From contig JAFRSP010000032.1 of assembly GCA_017427525.1 (NCBI GenBank), positions 1 through 34,258 of the forward strand: a stretch of 34,258 nucleotides of DNA, read 5' to 3'. Source of the DNA: Clostridia bacterium (GTDB lineage: Bacteria > Bacillota > Clostridia > Oscillospirales > Feifaniaceae). Position numbers and translations under genes: made by a program. Each line of letters opens with the position of its first letter. Positions within the stretch are counted from its first letter, which is position 1. Below the pieces are notes generated by a model. The model was not told the origin of the DNA, did no database searches, and saw only the letters and a program-made list of their open reading frames with translations. Positions 22,769 through 32,832 of the stretch are shown here, in pieces.

Positions 22769-24229
22769 ATGCATCGTATTCCTGCAAAATTCTTCTCTCT
22801 GCTCCTCTGTGCGGTTCTGCTTTTTGCTGCCCTTCCGTTTGGCGCCGCGGCGGAGGAGATCCGCGACTACTCCAAGTTTGAAACCGTATATGATCTCTAT
22901 AAGGAATACTACTATCTCGACAAAGAGGGGGAGTCCATTCTGCTCGACTCCTTCCGTACCCTGCTCACCAGCCATCCGGAGCTCTTTGACGAGGTGATGG
23001 ATTCCCTGATGAAGAGCGGCGACCGCTTCTCCCGTTATCTTCCCCCTGCAGCCGTTCAGGCGCAGGAGACCGCCAAGCTCTTCGGCGGCGTGGGCATGTC
23101 TGTGCAGCAGCTGGAAGATGGGCGCATCGTGGTGGTGGAGCTCACCCCGGGCAGCGCCGCCGGCTCAGCAGGCATCAAAATCGGCGATCAGATCGTCGCC
23201 ATCGACGACCGAAGCGTGCTGAATCTCACGGTGAGCGCTGTGGTGGAAATCGGCCGTGGAGAGATCGGCGACGAGGTGACTTATACCATGTTCCGCTCCG
23301 AAACCGGAGAACTTCTCTCCTTCACCATGGTGCGGGAGGCGGTTTCCACCGTCACCGTCTCCTATGAAATCGAGACCGACAAGTCGAGCGGCGTGGCCTA
23401 TGCGCTCTGCCGCATCAACGATTTCACGGGGCTTCAAACCTATTTTGAATTCGTGCAGTTTCTGCACGAGCTCGAAGGCTTTCAGGTCGACCGCATCATC
23501 TTCGACGTGCGTGATAACCCCGGCGGCGATCTCGACATTGTGCTCGATATCCTCAACTACCTGATCCCGGGAGAGGGAAAGCCGCTGGCCAAAGCCATCC
23601 CGCGGGATGAGTCGCAGGCCGTGGAGTATCTCACGACAGGACGCGGCATCGAGACCGACCGCATCGTCGTCTTGGTCAATCAAAACACCGCTTCGGCCGC
23701 CGAGCTCTTTTCCATCGCGCTGCAGGACTACGGCATTGCCAAGATCGTCGGCACCCAAACCTACGGCAAGGCCGTGGGACAGCAGTATTTCGACCTGGAA
23801 GACGGCAGCGAGGCCGTCATCTCGGCCATCCAGGTGGCCTCCCCGCTCGGCAAACGGTATCACGAGATCGGGGTGATCCCGGATTTTGAAGTGAAAAACA
23901 CGCAGACTCCCCGCGAGCTGCCTCAGTTCTCCGTGTTTTCACACGGCAACTATCAACAGGCCGTCGCTGGCGCCGACAACGAGGTGGTCTATGCCTTGGA
24001 ACAGCGCTTGGTGCTGCTCAAGCTGCTCATCTCCGCCGACACCTTCTTTGACGAAGATACCGCACAGGCCCTGCTCCTCTACCAGAACCGCATGGGGCTG
24101 GAGCCCACCGGCACGCTTGATCTGCTCACCTTTCAATCCATTACAGATCTGATCAACGTGGTCAAGACCGTGCAGATCGAGCACGACAATCAGATGGATC
24201 GGGCGGTGGAGCTGATCACAGCGCCCTGA
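22769..24229 (+). CDS. S41 family C-terminal processing peptidase with PDZ and peptidoglycan-binding domains
   Basis: 486 aa exported serine protease (CtpA/CtpB type). The signal peptide covers residues 1 to about 28. The PDZ domain (about 95-175) has VGMSVQQLEDGRIVVVELTP and AGIKIGDQIVAIDDRSV. The S41 core (about 190-375) has DVRDNPGGDLDIVLDILNYL. The catalytic pair is Ser309 in QNTASAAELFS and Lys334 in TYGKAVGQ. The C-terminus (about 415-470) resembles PG_binding_1: FFDEDTAQALLLYQNRMGLE then PTGTLDLLT. The ATG at 22769 follows AAAAGGAG, 35 bases after argS. The likely role is processing of exported or envelope proteins, possibly in sporulation signalling. Confidence 0.93.
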   Translation: MHRIPAKFFSLLLCAVLLFAALPFGAAAEEIRDYSKFETVYDLYKEYYYLDKEGESILLDSFRTLLTSHPELFDEVMDSLMKSGDRFSRYLPPAAVQAQETAKLFGGVGMSVQQLEDGRIVVVELTPGSAAGSAGIKIGDQIVAIDDRSVLNLTVSAVVEIGRGEIGDEVTYTMFRSETGELLSFTMVREAVSTVTVSYEIETDKSSGVAYALCRINDFTGLQTYFEFVQFLHELEGFQVDRIIFDVRDNPGGDLDIVLDILNYLIPGEGKPLAKAIPRDESQAVEYLTTGRGIETDRIVVLVNQNTASAAELFSIALQDYGIAKIVGTQTYGKAVGQQYFDLEDGSEAVISAIQVASPLGKRYHEIGVIPDFEVKNTQTPRELPQFSVFSHGNYQQAVAGADNEVVYALEQRLVLLKLLISADTFFDEDTAQALLLYQNRMGLEPTGTLDLLTFQSITDLINVVKTVQIEHDNQMDRAVELITAP

Positions 24230-24346
24230 CCGCAAGGGGAGTTCCTCCTTTCCTTCGGCCCTGTTTTCCCGATTTGCGCCGCTCCCCCGGCGCCGCGCTC
24301 TCTTCGGGCCCTTTGAAAATTCCCTGCGGCGAAACCTCTTTTCCTC

Positions 24347-24375
24347 TTGATTTTTTGCAATTGAGCGATTACAAT
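24347..24375 (+). promoter_or_regulatory. Promoter of the ferredoxin gene
   Basis: TTGATT (24347-24352), a 17-base spacer and TACAAT (24370-24375). A GC hairpin (TGCGGC/GCCGCA, 24389-24405) would lie close to the mRNA 5' end. Confidence 0.65.
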
Positions 24376-24430
24376 ACAATCAGTACGCTGCGGCTGTCTG
24401 CCGCACGATCGATTAAGGAGGTGCTTTTAC

Positions 24431-24598
24431 ATGGCATATGTGATCGGCGACGCTTGTATTGCTTGCGGTGCTTGCGAGAGTGAGTGCCCCGTAGGTGCTA
24501 TCTCCAACGGTGGAGATAAGTACGTCATTGATGCTGACCTGTGCGTCGAGTGTGGCGCCTGCGCCGGTGTTTGCCCCATGGGCGCTCCCGCAAAGTAA
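24431..24598 (+). CDS. 2[4Fe-4S] ferredoxin
   Basis: 55 aa, the classic clostridial ferredoxin size, with two cluster motifs CIACGACESECP and CVECGACAGVCP. It is a cytoplasmic low-potential electron carrier and a plausible partner of the 2-oxoacid:ferredoxin oxidoreductase at 71-2866. The ATG at 24431 follows TAAGGAGG. It is monocistronic, with its own promoter and a strong terminator at 24619. Its codons favour GCT, GGT and TGC, whereas neighbouring genes prefer GCC and GGC. That fits a very highly expressed gene better than recent transfer. Confidence 0.95.
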   Translation: MAYVIGDACIACGACESECPVGAISNGGDKYVIDADLCVECGACAGVCPMGAPAK

Positions 24599-24618
24599 TT
24601 CAAAAAAGCGGAAGCTTC

Positions 24619-24649
24619 AAAGAGCCTGTGCCTTGGGCACAGGCTCTTT
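24619..24649 (+). terminator. Terminator of the ferredoxin gene
   Basis: AAAGAGCCTGTGCC (24619-24632) pairs perfectly with 24636-24649 around three bases. The T run ends the stem and another T-rich stretch follows at about 24662. Confidence 0.85.
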
Positions 24650-24753
24650 GCCGTAAAAGGATCTTTTTCCTGTTTTTCGCTGCGGAGGCCCAGCGCTCAT
24701 AGTCCTGTCCTTTCGCGGCTGCACCTTCCACCATTCTCAACAAGGAGGTCGCC

Positions 24754-25593
24754 ATGACCATTCAGCCAGGCACCCTCTACCTGATCGGAACCCCCATCGG
24801 AAACTTGGGAGACCTCTCTCCGCGTGCGCTCGAGATTCTCGCCGGCGTCGACTTCGTTGCGGCGGAGGACACCCGCGTAACTGGATCCCTGCTCTTTCAC
24901 TTCGGCATCAAGCGCCCTTTGGTCAGTTACTATGAGCACAACCTGCGCCAGCGAGGGGAGCAGATCGTGGCACGGCTTCAGGCCGGCGAAAGCTGCGCGC
25001 TCTGCACCGACGCGGGGATGCCCGCCATTTCAGATCCCGGCTGCGACATCGTGCGCCTCTGTCGAGAGGCAGGCATTCCTGTGACCAGCGTGCCCGGCCC
25101 CTCGGCCGTCACCACGGCGCTGGCCCTCTCCGGGCTCGAGACCGGACGCTTCACCTTCGAGGGATTTCTCTCGACCAATCGGAAAAACCGCACAGAGCAT
25201 TTGCAGGAGCTGCGCCAGGAGCGCCGCACCATGGTCTTTTATGAGGCTCCTCACAAGCTGCGCCGCACCCTTTCCGATCTCTTCGAGACCCTAGGAGATC
25301 GCGAAATCGCGCTCTGCCGCGAGATGACCAAACTGCACGAGGAGGTGCTGCGCACCACACTGTCCCGGGCGATCGCACACTTTGAAGCCACCGAGCCGCG
25401 GGGGGAATTCGTGCTGGTCGTGGAGGGGTTTTCGACGCAGGCCCTCCCCACCGAAGACCCCGATCTCGAGCAGGCGCTTCGCGATGCGCTGGCCCAAGGG
25501 CTCTCCGGGCGCGATGCGGTCAAGCGGGTTTCGGAGCAGTGCAAGGTTCCGAAAAACCAGGTCTATGCCTGCTACACCTCCCTGACCGACTGA
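24754..25593 (+). CDS. rsmI: 16S rRNA (cytidine1402-2'-O)-methyltransferase
   Basis: 279 aa, a member of the SAM-dependent tetrapyrrole-methylase-fold family, methylating C1402 of 16S rRNA. Family motifs in order are LYLIGTPIGNLGDLSPRALE, VAAEDTRVTGSLL, CTDAGMPAISDPG, VPGPSAVTTALALSG and MVFYEAPHKLRRTL. The C-terminal part (about 225-279) has the small RsmI HTH-like region ending KVPKNQVYACYTSL. The ATG at 24754 follows CAAGGAGG. It is followed by a possible terminator at 25663. Confidence 0.95.
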   Translation: MTIQPGTLYLIGTPIGNLGDLSPRALEILAGVDFVAAEDTRVTGSLLFHFGIKRPLVSYYEHNLRQRGEQIVARLQAGESCALCTDAGMPAISDPGCDIVRLCREAGIPVTSVPGPSAVTTALALSGLETGRFTFEGFLSTNRKNRTEHLQELRQERRTMVFYEAPHKLRRTLSDLFETLGDREIALCREMTKLHEEVLRTTLSRAIAHFEATEPRGEFVLVVEGFSTQALPTEDPDLEQALRDALAQGLSGRDAVKRVSEQCKVPKNQVYACYTSLTD

Positions 25594-25662
25594 TTCCCCT
25601 CCCTGCGCTGCATTCGATCTGACGATCCTCCGCGCAGACAGCGGGGCCAACGGCTGCGCAAT

Positions 25663-25702
25663 CCCCATCAGATTTGTTCTGCATTTACAAATTCGGGGTT
25701 TT
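25663..25702 (+). terminator. Possible terminator of rsmI
   Basis: CCCC plus ATTTGT pair with ACAAAT and GGGG (25663-25698) with an internal loop, followed by TTTTATT. It is less perfect than the other terminators here. Confidence 0.45.
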
Positions 25703-25721
25703 ATTCGCCGCGAATATCGTG

Positions 25722-25727
25722 TATAAT
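25722..25727 (+). promoter_or_regulatory. Possible -10 element of uppP
   Basis: A perfect TATAAT at 25722-25727, 115 bases before uppP. The corresponding -35 position (TTTTAT) is poor, so support is limited. Confidence 0.35.
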
Positions 25728-25841
25728 AGAAAAATCCCATAGAAACCGTATTGCAGGATCCTCACGCTGTGCGTCTGCCGTGGATTCCCTTTTCAGGCAG
25801 CCGTGCAGAGAGGCGTTTTCATTCCCATAAGGAGTATTGTC

Positions 25842-26681
25842 ATGACCACACTGAAAGCTGTCCTCTTGGGCGCAGTGCAGGGCTTTTCCGAGTTCCTCCC
25901 CATCTCCAGCTCGGGACACCTTGTGATCTTCAACCATCTTCTGGCCTCACAGGGCAGTTCCGATCTGCTGTTCGACGTGTTGGTACATCTCGGCACCTTT
26001 TTGGCTGTGATCGCCGTCTTTTGGAAAGACGTGTTTCGCCTGATCTTCGAAGTTTTTGCCATGCTTCGCGATCTTTTCACCGGCAAGCTCAGGTTCCGCA
26101 GCGTTCGCCTGTCCCCATCCCGCAACTTTCTCTACATGCTGATCGTCTCGCTGCTTCCTCTTTTTTTCGTGCTTCCCTTCAAGGATTCCATCGAGGCGCT
26201 GTTTCAGAACCCCGTTTTTGTCGGCTTTGCGCTGCTGGTGACCGGTGGTATCCTGCTGCTCTCCGGCAGACTGCAAAACGGCCGCATCGGCATGTCAAGC
26301 ACAACGGTGAGCAACGCGCTCACGGTGGGCTTTGCCCAGTTGTTTGCCGTGATTCCCGGGATCTCCCGCTCCGGCTCCACCATCACGGCCGGGCTCGCCT
26401 CCGGCTTCAAGCGCGACTATGCAGTCCGCTATTCCTTTATCCTCTCGCTGCCGACCACGCTGGCCGCTGTATTGCTGGAGGTTTACGATGTATCCAAATC
26501 CGGCGTGCTGCCCGAGCGCTGGGCCCCCTATCTCATCGGCATGGCTGTTGCCGCCGTGACCGGCTATGCAGCCATCGGGCTGGTCAAGCTGCTGGTGCGG
26601 GAGAACAAATTCTCCGTGTTTGCCTGGTACTGTCTGGTCGTCGGCACTGCGACCATTCTCTATTTCGGATTCATCTACTGA
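25842..26681 (+). CDS. uppP: Undecaprenyl-diphosphate phosphatase
   Basis: 279 aa integral membrane protein (BacA/UppP family, about eight helices) that recycles undecaprenyl pyrophosphate to the monophosphate carrier for cell wall synthesis and confers bacitracin tolerance. The two catalytic motifs are present: GAVQGFSEFLPISSSGHLV near the N-terminus, and IPGISRSGSTITAGL near residue 170. The frame is open to 25803, but TAAGGAG before the ATG at 25842 sets the start. It sits 63 bases before ftsK, probably in the same transcript. Confidence 0.95.
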   Translation: MTTLKAVLLGAVQGFSEFLPISSSGHLVIFNHLLASQGSSDLLFDVLVHLGTFLAVIAVFWKDVFRLIFEVFAMLRDLFTGKLRFRSVRLSPSRNFLYMLIVSLLPLFFVLPFKDSIEALFQNPVFVGFALLVTGGILLLSGRLQNGRIGMSSTTVSNALTVGFAQLFAVIPGISRSGSTITAGLASGFKRDYAVRYSFILSLPTTLAAVLLEVYDVSKSGVLPERWAPYLIGMAVAAVTGYAAIGLVKLLVRENKFSVFAWYCLVVGTATILYFGFIY

Positions 26682-26744
26682 TCCGTTTGATCCGCTCCTT
26701 TAAGGAGTCTCCGGTTCAGGATTTTGAAAGGAGCCTGTCGGAAT

Positions 26745-29312
<2,568 letters not shown>

Positions 29313-29464
29313 TCCCGCGTTTCGCACAGGGTTTCTCCACTTCCAGTTTATAAAGAGTCGCTGATTCCACGCGTGTGATCCCTGCTTTTGCAGCAGTTCA
29401 GCCCTTTCGTGCGGAAGAGAAGCAAACCCTGCGATTCCTTTTCAGGTTGAAATCAGGAGTCTTT

Positions 29465-30235
29465 ATGAAGTATTCCACAAAGAGTCAACCCACAACTTCA
29501 CACTTTGAGAAGAAAAGCCTGATCAAATTTCTGATTTTCCTTGTTCTGATTGCCTGTCTGGCTGTGCTGGCCATGCGATATGGCTGGGATATCACCGGAT
29601 GGCTCCGCCATCCCGATCAGGTGCGCGAAGCCCTGCTCGGTCTCGGTGGATGGGGCGTTTTCGGATTTATCGCACTTCAGGTCCTCGGCATTTTACTGGT
29701 GGTCATCCCCGGCGACCTTGTCAGCATCTGCGGCGGCTATCTCTATGGTGTGCCATGGGGGTTTTTCCTCGCATGGTCAAGCGCCATGCTGGGCTCCATT
29801 CTCGCCTTTTCCATCGCCCGCCTGCTGGGCTACGACTTTGTCTCCCGCCTGTTTCCCCAAAAGGCCGTGGAGCAGTGCAACCGCGTACTCAACTCGCGGA
29901 TGGGCACGCTGGGCATGGTGGTCGCCTTTTTGGTTCCTGTCTTTCCCAAAGACGTTCTGGTCTTCGCCGCCGGCCTGATGCCCATCAGCGCCTCCCGACT
30001 CATTTTTTCCTACGCGATCGCCCGCATCCCCAACACGCTCGTCTGGGTGATGGTTGGAGCAAACCTCTATAAAGGCGATCCCCTTCTGCTGTTTGCCGCC
30101 CTCTCCTTTGCAGCCATTCTGCTGGGCGGAGCTCTTCTTTTTCAGCGCAGGCATCTGCAGTCTCATTTCTCGCGCGGGGGCGAAGATCAAAGCAGTCTTC
30201 CCCCTCCTTCTGACCCGCCGAAGGACGATGCGTGA
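29465..30235 (+). CDS. TVP38/TMEM64 (VTT/DedA-like) membrane protein
   Basis: 256 aa polytopic protein of the TVP38/TMEM64 family (SNARE-associated/VTT domain), thought to act in lipid scrambling or flipping. An N-terminal helix (about residues 20-40) is followed by the VTT region: VVIPGDLVSICGGYLYG, GSILAFSIARLLGYDFV, and FLVPVFPKDVLVFAAGLMPI, the re-entrant-loop motif. The last 30 residues are polar and proline-rich. The frame is open to 29375; CAGGAGT before the ATG at 29465 sets the start. It is followed by a bidirectional terminator at 30338. Confidence 0.9.
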   Translation: MKYSTKSQPTTSHFEKKSLIKFLIFLVLIACLAVLAMRYGWDITGWLRHPDQVREALLGLGGWGVFGFIALQVLGILLVVIPGDLVSICGGYLYGVPWGFFLAWSSAMLGSILAFSIARLLGYDFVSRLFPQKAVEQCNRVLNSRMGTLGMVVAFLVPVFPKDVLVFAAGLMPISASRLIFSYAIARIPNTLVWVMVGANLYKGDPLLLFAALSFAAILLGGALLFQRRHLQSHFSRGGEDQSSLPPPSDPPKDDA

Positions 30236-30337
30236 CCCTGCTGCGCGGGCGGTTGCGCCATGGCGATCTGTTTTTCCCCTTTCCCGCCAGGGCAAAGCCG
30301 CAGGCGGCAACTGTGCTTTTTGCCGCAATCGAAAACA

Positions 30338-30370
30338 AAAGGCAAGGCGAATATCGCCTTGCCTTTTTCT
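30338..30370. terminator. Bidirectional terminator
   Basis: AAAGGCAAGGCGA (30338-30350) pairs perfectly with 30354-30366 around ATA, with T runs on the plus strand and TTTTGTTTTC on the minus. It separates the TVP38 gene from the convergent minus-strand cluster. A further imperfect 14-bp stem (30417-30430 with 30437-30450) lies just after the stop of the minus-strand gene at 30463. A tandem ATAAGTCCTC is at 30383-30402. Confidence 0.85.
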
Positions 30371-30462
30371 TGTTTTTACGATATAAGTCCTCATAAGTCC
30401 TCGTTTGCTTCTCAAAGCGGCGCCCCTGTACGGACATACAGTGGCGCTGCTACGTTCCCCTC

Positions 30463-31095
30463 TCAGCTCTGGGTCATGTAGGCACGCTGCGCGGCCGGGG
30501 TGTGGCCGAGCAGATTGGTATGCGCCGTATAGTGCGCCGGGTCTGAGATGTTCCAGGCGCTGTTGGTCCCGAGCAGCCGAACATCGTTGCGTTCATAGCA
30601 ATACTCCACCAGCCCGTCGCACCGGATCGAGAGAATGTCCACCGGTTCGATACGATCCACAACATAGCTCACCGGCCACTTCAGGCTGAGCTGCCGGTTG
30701 AACACATAGGTGAGATGGTAATTGCTCCATAGAGTATTGGCAAGGTTCCCGATCGCATTGTATCCCGTTGTATTCGGCACATAGTAAGAGCCGTAGTAAT
30801 TCAAAGAGGTGCTGCCTCACGGATACTTGAATTCGCTGAAGCTCACTTTCTCCAAGTAGGAATTGTTCAGCCCGAAGCCCCCTGGGTGGTGGATGATCAC
30901 CGTGGGTGTGTTTCCGGAGCGCGCATAGATCAGGCCAGCGTGCCCTTGGCTGCTGAAAAAATCGTTTGTGGAATTCAAATCCCGGTAAACGGCGTGGCCC
31001 TTGGCCACGGTCGCCAGAGCCGGTACGATGCAAAGGCTAAACAGCAGCATCCCCGCCAGAACCGCACAGACTGCCTTTCGAAGCGTTTGTTTCAT
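30463..31095 (-). pseudogene. Exported permuted NlpC/P60-like protein interrupted by an in-frame TGA
   Basis: The gene starts at ATG 31095 (signal peptide to about residue 28) and hits TGA at 30819-30817 after 92 codons. The same frame then stays open to 30463, giving 210 codons in all with one internal stop. Both halves look like one protein. The first has QGHAGLIY and VIIHHPGGFG, the second SIRCDGLVEYCYE, like the His-first, Cys-second order of circularly permuted NlpC/P60 (YiiX/YaeF-like) peptidases. The proposed catalytic Cys lies after the stop, so the 92-aa product would be inactive. The second half has no Shine-Dalgarno site. TGA is an ordinary stop in many genes here. It could be a nonsense mutation, a sequencing error or, least likely, recoding. 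Confidence 0.7.
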
Positions 31096-31097
31096 CT

Positions 31098-32384
31098 TTA
31101 TCCCCTCCCGTTCTCGGCGAGCTCCGCCATGGCCTCTTCTCTTTGTCTTTCATGCTCCAAGCGATTTCGCTCATTGAGCACTTCCCAGTCTCCCTCCTTG
31201 GTAGCGAGGTCGGTGCGCGGCATATACAGCAACTCTTCATTGGCCCGCTCGATCAGCTCTGCCGCCTTCTCACCCAAGGGGCCGCCCTGATCCCGAATGG
31301 GCTCGAGCGAATCGATATAATACTGAAGCGGATAGACCTCCACCCACCTCAAAGCCCACTCCACCACGGCGGGATCTTCCGAGTGCAGAAGCTCGTCGAT
31401 CTCCCAGAAGAGGTAGGAGCTGCCTAAAACCGACATTGTACCTTCCAAAATATCTTCGGGAAGATCGGAAAGTACATCTTCATATTCCAGCAGCAACAGC
31501 GGGAGTCCCCTCATGTGCAGGCGTCCCATCAGGCAGCCGGTATGGTGGATGGCCGTGCCGATTCGGGAGACGTCCTTGAGCTTGTCTATGTGCTGCAACA
31601 TCGCTGTTGTGGTGCGCAGCGCCTCCTCGGCCGCTTCGGGGGAGCGAAGGCTATTCAAGCTGATAAAATAGCTTTTCAGCGCCTCTGAACCCATTCCGAT
31701 CCACTTGTTGCCCTCCGCCATGGCGAAGAGCTCGTTTGTCGCGCGCTCCGGGTCGTATTGCGCCATGAGCTCCAGCGCTCTGCCTTGGATATAGGGATTG
31801 TCGGCGCGCGTTTCATAGATACGCTGCAGCGTGGCGCTGTTTTCCTCCCAGGGCACCGAGATCATCGCATACTCCAAAACCACATCGTTTTGAATCGCAT
31901 CTTCTTCGATCAATCCCCGCAATCGGTCGGTATATTCCCCTCCCGGAAACAGGAAGCCCTCTTTCTCTTCTGCATGGGCATATAGCGTAATCTCCAGCAG
32001 GAAAGCGCGAAACGAAGCCGGATATTCCTCTTCGCACAAAATCTCTCCCAGCTGCTCCGGCGACACGCCGGGCCCGATCCGCTCTACTGCTGCCGGCCCG
32101 AAAAAGGCAAGCGCCGTAACGTCGCCCTTTTCTTCGCCCTCCAGCGCAGCCTCTGCGATGGTGTGCAGCAATGTTTCTTCATCCATCATGGCGAGCGTTT
32201 TCTCGAGAGCCTCCGTCTCTCCGCTCGCCGCCGCCTTCTCCAGTTGACGCAGCCCCTGCCTGAGCTGGAGCTCGGCGGAATTCGGCAGCACGATCCCCTG
32301 ATACAGCCCATATGCGCTCAGGCTCAGCGCCGCAATCAGAAGAACCGCCCAATAAAATGAAATGGTTTTCTTCCCTTGTTTCAT
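31098..32384 (-). CDS. Membrane-anchored probable alpha-helical repeat protein, function unknown
   Basis: 428 aa. I do not recognise a named family. A basic N-terminus (KQGKK) and one hydrophobic segment (about residues 10-32) act as an uncleaved signal anchor; no lipobox is seen. The rest is predicted almost entirely helical, with repeated A/L/E-rich units. Examples are LRQLEKAAASGETEALEKTL, IYETRADNPYIQGRALELMA and RATNELFAMAEGN, reminiscent of HEAT or other helical repeats. The ATG at 32384 follows AAGGAGA. It is separated by two bases from the interrupted peptidase-like gene, so the two are one operon, and the protein may be its extracytoplasmic partner. The C-terminus is highly charged (ERQREEAMAELAENGRG). 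Confidence 0.8.
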   Translation of the reverse strand: MKQGKKTISFYWAVLLIAALSLSAYGLYQGIVLPNSAELQLRQGLRQLEKAAASGETEALEKTLAMMDEETLLHTIAEAALEGEEKGDVTALAFFGPAAVERIGPGVSPEQLGEILCEEEYPASFRAFLLEITLYAHAEEKEGFLFPGGEYTDRLRGLIEEDAIQNDVVLEYAMISVPWEENSATLQRIYETRADNPYIQGRALELMAQYDPERATNELFAMAEGNKWIGMGSEALKSYFISLNSLRSPEAAEEALRTTTAMLQHIDKLKDVSRIGTAIHHTGCLMGRLHMRGLPLLLLEYEDVLSDLPEDILEGTMSVLGSSYLFWEIDELLHSEDPAVVEWALRWVEVYPLQYYIDSLEPIRDQGGPLGEKAAELIERANEELLYMPRTDLATKEGDWEVLNERNRLEHERQREEAMAELAENGRG

Positions 32385-32396
32385 CGTTTTGTCTCC

Positions 32397-32492
32397 TTAT
32401 TCTGTGACAAACGGTGACCCCAGCCTTGCCTGTCGACGCGACTCGGAAAAGGCTGGCGAACGAGGCGTATTGCCTTGATCCAAACAGCCCAT
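32397..32492 (-). CDS. 31-aa ORF with a strong ribosome binding site
   Basis: A 31-codon ORF begins at ATG 32492 behind AAGGAGGAG with a good gap and ends at TAA 32399-32397, 12 bases before the membrane-anchored protein gene. It begins MGCLDQGNTP and is rich in serine and arginine. It has no hydrophobic segment and no run of any single amino acid that would suggest attenuation. It may be a translated leader that couples translation of the next gene, a small protein, or the remnant of one. Evidence is the ribosome binding site and position only. Confidence 0.45.
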   Translation of the reverse strand: MGCLDQGNTPRSPAFSESRRQARLGSPFVTE

Positions 32493-32525
32493 GGGTATCT
32501 CCTCCTTGTTTTAATCTGCACAATT

Positions 32526-32553
32526 ATTCTAAAAAATGAAAAAATAAACACAA
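32526..32553 (-). promoter_or_regulatory. Promoter of the minus-strand three-ORF cluster
   Basis: On the minus strand TTGTGT (32553-32548), 16 bases, and TAGAAT (32531-32526), just upstream of the 31-aa ORF's ribosome binding site. Confidence 0.5.
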
Positions 32554-32575
32554 CCGATAAATGATCAAAAACATC

Positions 32576-32609
32576 TAGATTATTTACATTTTATTTCGTT
32601 TGTAATCTA
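32576..32609. repeat. Inverted repeat in the divergent region
   Basis: TAGATTA (32576-32582) and TAATCTA (32603-32609) are inverted copies 20 bases apart, with inner ACA/TGT also symmetric. They lie between the minus-strand cluster promoter and CIRCE in a very AT-rich region. They might be an operator or chance. Confidence 0.4.
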
Positions 32610-32650
32610 AAATATTAAGCATCCTGTTTGTTCCTCGCACCTCTGTTGTT

Positions 32651-32677
32651 TTAGCACTCTTTCTGTTAGAGTGCTAA
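32651..32677 (+). promoter_or_regulatory. CIRCE element (HrcA operator)
   Basis: TTAGCACTC (32651-32659), nine bases, GAGTGCTAA (32669-32677): a perfect match to the CIRCE inverted repeat bound by the heat-shock repressor HrcA. It is 155 bases upstream of clpB, which it most likely controls. A TAAAAT (32675-32680) overlapping its right arm may be the -10. Confidence 0.95.
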
Positions 32678-32832
32678 AATTAACATTTTATTAATAATAT
32701 AGTACATATTCTATCACAATTAGGGGGTAGACTGTATTCGAAGACAGATAGATCGCGGCCCGCATCGGGGATACCTGCAACTTCGTGTTCCTCCCTATCC
32801 CACTTGCAGCGGCCGCAAAAGGAGGCAAGCCT

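Noticed and set aside
30817..30819. Selenocysteine at the in-frame TGA
   Set aside because: Only a very short GAGG/CCUC pairing follows the TGA. There is no convincing bacterial SECIS-type stem at the right distance, and the proposed catalytic residue is a normal Cys further on.
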